Of a DNA stretch of 6,283 nucleotides, positions 4,079 to 6,283 are shown in pieces. The notes under the pieces were generated by a model, which did not search any database, had not been told where the DNA came from, and saw only the letters and a program-made list of their open reading frames with translations. Both the position numbers and the translations under genes were made by a program. This DNA comes from Actinoplanes liguriensis (GTDB lineage: Bacteria > Actinomycetota > Actinomycetes > Mycobacteriales > Micromonosporaceae): NCBI GenBank assembly GCA_000715855.1, contig KL571199.1:55023-61305 (forward strand), in the 5' to 3' direction. Position 1 is the stretch's first letter; every line of letters begins with the position of its first letter.

Positions 4079-6283
4079 TCAGAGAGCCCACCGCAGCGGG
4101 GATTTCACGTGGATTGGTGTGCCAGCCGGATGTGATTTGCTGACGCCGTTTACAGCGCGGGTGACGGTTGCTGTCTGCGTCCACGGTCCCGGGCCGGTCT
4201 GCGCGCCTATCGCGGTGACCGTCATGTCTTCGCCGTTGACCGTGACCGTGTAGCCGGGCGTCGTGGACCAGGCGTCGTCCTTGTTCGTGGACGAGAACAC
4301 CACCGACGTGGTGCCCGTCCCGAGTACGGTGCCCACGGTGGTCGTGGCCGCATCCACCAGGAAGCTGGCCGAGTCGTACACGCCGACCTGCCACACCACC
4401 GCAGGCGACGTTGACGGAACCACCACCCAGGCGCGCGGCCCGACCGTCTGCGTATAGCCCGCTATGACCTGGTCGATGGTGCCGACCCCGGCGACCGTCG
4501 GCGCGTTCGTCCGCTGGATCCGGGATCCGGGCCGGCACAGCAGCCAGTCGTCGATCAGGTCCGGGTTCGCGGCCAGGTCGATGCTGGCGGTCTCGTAGTT
4601 GGCGCCTTGCCCGTCGACGCCGACGTGGGTGCGCCACGCCGCATGCTGACCGCAGTCGGCGTCGTACAGCACGTCCAGGGTTTTCTGATCCTGGATGGTG
4701 CCGCGCCGTTTCCGGTAGGCGGCGTCGGCCGCGTACGAGCCGGACCCGCCGCCCGTCCTCGTGACCGTCCACCAGTTCGGTGTCTTCAAGTCCAGGGTGG
4801 GGACCAGGACTTCCGCCGAGTCGGTGCCGTCCGAATAGTTGTAGGCGGCCAGGTCGATGGTCAGGTCGACAGGTGCGTTGTAGCGGGCCGGCCGCGGCAG
4901 ATAGGTGTACCCGTATTCGGCTTCGGCGAGGATCCCACCAGACGATGCTTCAGCCGCGGCGACCGTCAGCGAGGAGGTAGTGCCTTCCTGCTGGCTGTTG
5001 AGCCGGGTCACCAGGTCCGTGGAAGGGGTGGCGAGGAGGCGGAACGGGATGCCACCCTCAGCGCACAGCCGTCGCAGCCGCAGATGCTCCGGCTCCCGAT
5101 ACCAGCCTTGATCGGCCCGGTACTGATCAGGCGAGTCGTTGTAGTACGGCATCGTCGTGGTCGCCGCATCGGTGACCGACAGGTGCCCGACGAGATAGCG
5201 CAGCCCGTACGGGTCGGTCGAGCCGGTGACGTTGGCCCGATCCGGGTTGATCGTGATCCGGGAGACCGGGGTGACCGTGCCCGCGATGCTGCCGGTCCCG
5301 TACGAGTTCGCGTTGTAGTACAGGGTGACGTCGATATTGCCGCCGTTCTGCACGGCAACCACGTCATAGGTGATCAGGGCGGCGAAGTTGTCGGCGACCG
5401 TCACCACGTTCGTTGAGCTCGGCGCCGAGTCGTTGTAGGCGCGCACCTGATGCCCGGTGCTCGTGCACACCAACGCCCAGCGGGTGTAGGTGCCAGCAGA
5501 CGGGGTCGTCCACTCCAGGATCCGGATCTCCGACGTGGCCGGGGTGACTGCCCGGGAGAAAACGTTCGTCGTGACGGACACCGTCCACGCGCCGGTCGTC
5601 CCGGTCTTCACGTCGGCCGACAGTTTCGCGCCCGCCGCGACCGAGCACAGGTTCTTCGACCCGTACGTGGAGATGAGCACGTCGTCGGGGACGCCGGTGT
5701 CGAATTCGAACACGACCGGCCCGGTCGCGGTCATCGCTGTCTGGTCCGGATAGGCGGATGCCGCAGTGGTGGCGCCCTGCGCGTCTTCCAGCGGCCAGTA
5801 GGCGAGCGGCGGGGTGGCCGCGTATTGAATCGAGCGGCGCAGCGGTGACCAGTCGTCGGCGCCGAGCCGGTCGAGGAGGGTGCCGATCCCACCGATGTCG
5901 ACCGTCGCGATCGAATGCGTGGTGCCGTCGCCGACGGGCCGGAAGCTGTTTTTGACGTCGGCGATGTAGCCCTCGATCAGCGGGTACTGAGGTTGTTGCA
6001 CGGTGAGGTTGTCGAACGTGCAGGTGAACGGCAGCGTGTTGCTGTTGCCGGACGCCAGGAATGCCGCCAGGCCCCAGTTGCTGCCTGAGGTGAACGCGCC
6101 GTCGGCCAGGGTGGTGTCGATGTTCCAGGCGGGCGGCTCCGAACCCGACGCCAGCCACGCTTTCAGCCGGATGCGCTGCCCGATCGCCATCGTCCGCAGC
6201 CGGATCAGAGTGCCGCCGGCATAGGCGAGCCCCGACACGACGGTATCCGTGACCAGCGTGAAACTGGTGTTCCCGACCATGGT
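4079..6283 (-). CDS. Minor tail / tail hub protein with lectin-like (ConA-type) domains, 5' end outside the window
   Basis: At least 734 codons are open, and the frame continues past base 6283, so the Met at 6278-6280 is probably internal. Residues are numbered from that Met. About 1-96 look like the C-terminal half of a concanavalin/LamG-like sandwich ending FDNLTVQQ. About 97-155 (LIEGYIADVKNSF, then GIGTLLDRLGADDW) fit a tail-hub beta-barrel segment. About 158-373 look like a second lectin-like sandwich (starting PPLAYWPLEDAQGA, ending YLVGHLSVTDAA) inserted into the hub. The hub-like part resumes near 390 (EPEHLRLRRLCAEGG) and runs to about 625. The C-terminus (VTRAVNGVSKSHPAGTPI) matches the typical end of actinophage siphovirus minor tail proteins. 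It probably sits at the tail tip and binds host surface sugars. Domain borders are estimates. Confidence 0.85.
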   Translation of the reverse strand, partial: TMVGNTSFTLVTDTVVSGLAYAGGTLIRLRTMAIGQRIRLKAWLASGSEPPAWNIDTTLADGAFTSGSNWGLAAFLASGNSNTLPFTCTFDNLTVQQPQYPLIEGYIADVKNSFRPVGDGTTHSIATVDIGGIGTLLDRLGADDWSPLRRSIQYAATPPLAYWPLEDAQGATTAASAYPDQTAMTATGPVVFEFDTGVPDDVLISTYGSKNLCSVAAGAKLSADVKTGTTGAWTVSVTTNVFSRAVTPATSEIRILEWTTPSAGTYTRWALVCTSTGHQVRAYNDSAPSSTNVVTVADNFAALITYDVVAVQNGGNIDVTLYYNANSYGTGSIAGTVTPVSRITINPDRANVTGSTDPYGLRYLVGHLSVTDAATTTMPYYNDSPDQYRADQGWYREPEHLRLRRLCAEGGIPFRLLATPSTDLVTRLNSQQEGTTSSLTVAAAEASSGGILAEAEYGYTYLPRPARYNAPVDLTIDLAAYNYSDGTDSAEVLVPTLDLKTPNWWTVTRTGGGSGSYAADAAYRKRRGTIQDQKTLDVLYDADCGQHAAWRTHVGVDGQGANYETASIDLAANPDLIDDWLLCRPGSRIQRTNAPTVAGVGTIDQVIAGYTQTVGPRAWVVVPSTSPAVVWQVGVYDSASFLVDAATTTVGTVLGTGTTSVVFSSTNKDDAWSTTPGYTVTVNGEDMTVTAIGAQTGPGPWTQTATVTRAVNGVSKSHPAGTPIHVKSPLRWAL

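Noticed and set aside
4514..4532. Repeated GGATCCGG-like words
   Set aside because: Short repeated G/C words within the tail coding sequence are explained by adjacent Gly-Ser-Arg-Ile codons. There is no spacing or symmetry suggesting a site.
3738..4772. A 344-residue minus-strand frame across the tail/C1q-like gene junction
   Set aside because: It is rich in Arg, Pro and Gly, without recognisable structure. It overlaps two genes that each have good ribosome sites or family patterns.
4607..5416. A 269-residue plus-strand reading frame opposite the tail gene
   Set aside because: It is Arg/Gly/Val-rich and low in complexity, lies fully antisense to the tail protein, and has no Shine-Dalgarno or neighbours. 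It is a shadow of the tail codons.

Overview
The window is high-GC DNA with strongly G/C-biased third codon positions and reads as actinobacterial, probably a Streptomyces-like host. Most of it looks like the end of the late operon of a tailed siphophage or prophage. No integrase, attachment site or clear host gene is visible, so free phage and integrated prophage cannot be told apart here.

Late block (minus strand, 6283 down to 1562). The order is a large tail hub/minor tail protein (5' end outside the window), a small C1q/TNF-like jelly-roll structural protein, an M15-like endolysin with a separate C-terminal domain, and four small membrane proteins (100, 90, 40 and 117 aa). Genes are tightly packed. 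The endolysin's Shine-Dalgarno overlaps the stop of the gene before it, and the small membrane genes are joined by GTGA and ATGA overlaps. A fifth membrane protein, the most holin-like (119 aa, two similar helical hairpins), lies further along at 334-693. The block ends in two strong back-to-back hairpins (217-313).

Opposed cassette (plus strand, 725-1551). Three small genes lie antisense inside the lysis region, between the 117-aa membrane protein and the holin-like gene. Genes 2 and 3 lack a usable ribosome binding site and carry a TAnnnT hexamer 6-7 nt before the ATG, as expected for actinobacterial leaderless transcripts. The three proteins look like distant relatives: each has a DG-x-W core followed by further short strands and a helix. 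The arrangement resembles a 'moron' cassette, an independently transcribed cargo set within phage late genes. This is the most likely place for something undescribed; the function is unknown.

Left edge (1-198, plus strand). This is the 3' part or whole of an unrecognised gene that converges on the late operon and shares the hairpin terminators.

If the reading is right, the minus-strand genes assemble and arm the tail tip and then lyse the host through holin-like proteins plus the endolysin. The plus-strand trio could be expressed separately, for example during lysogeny or early infection.
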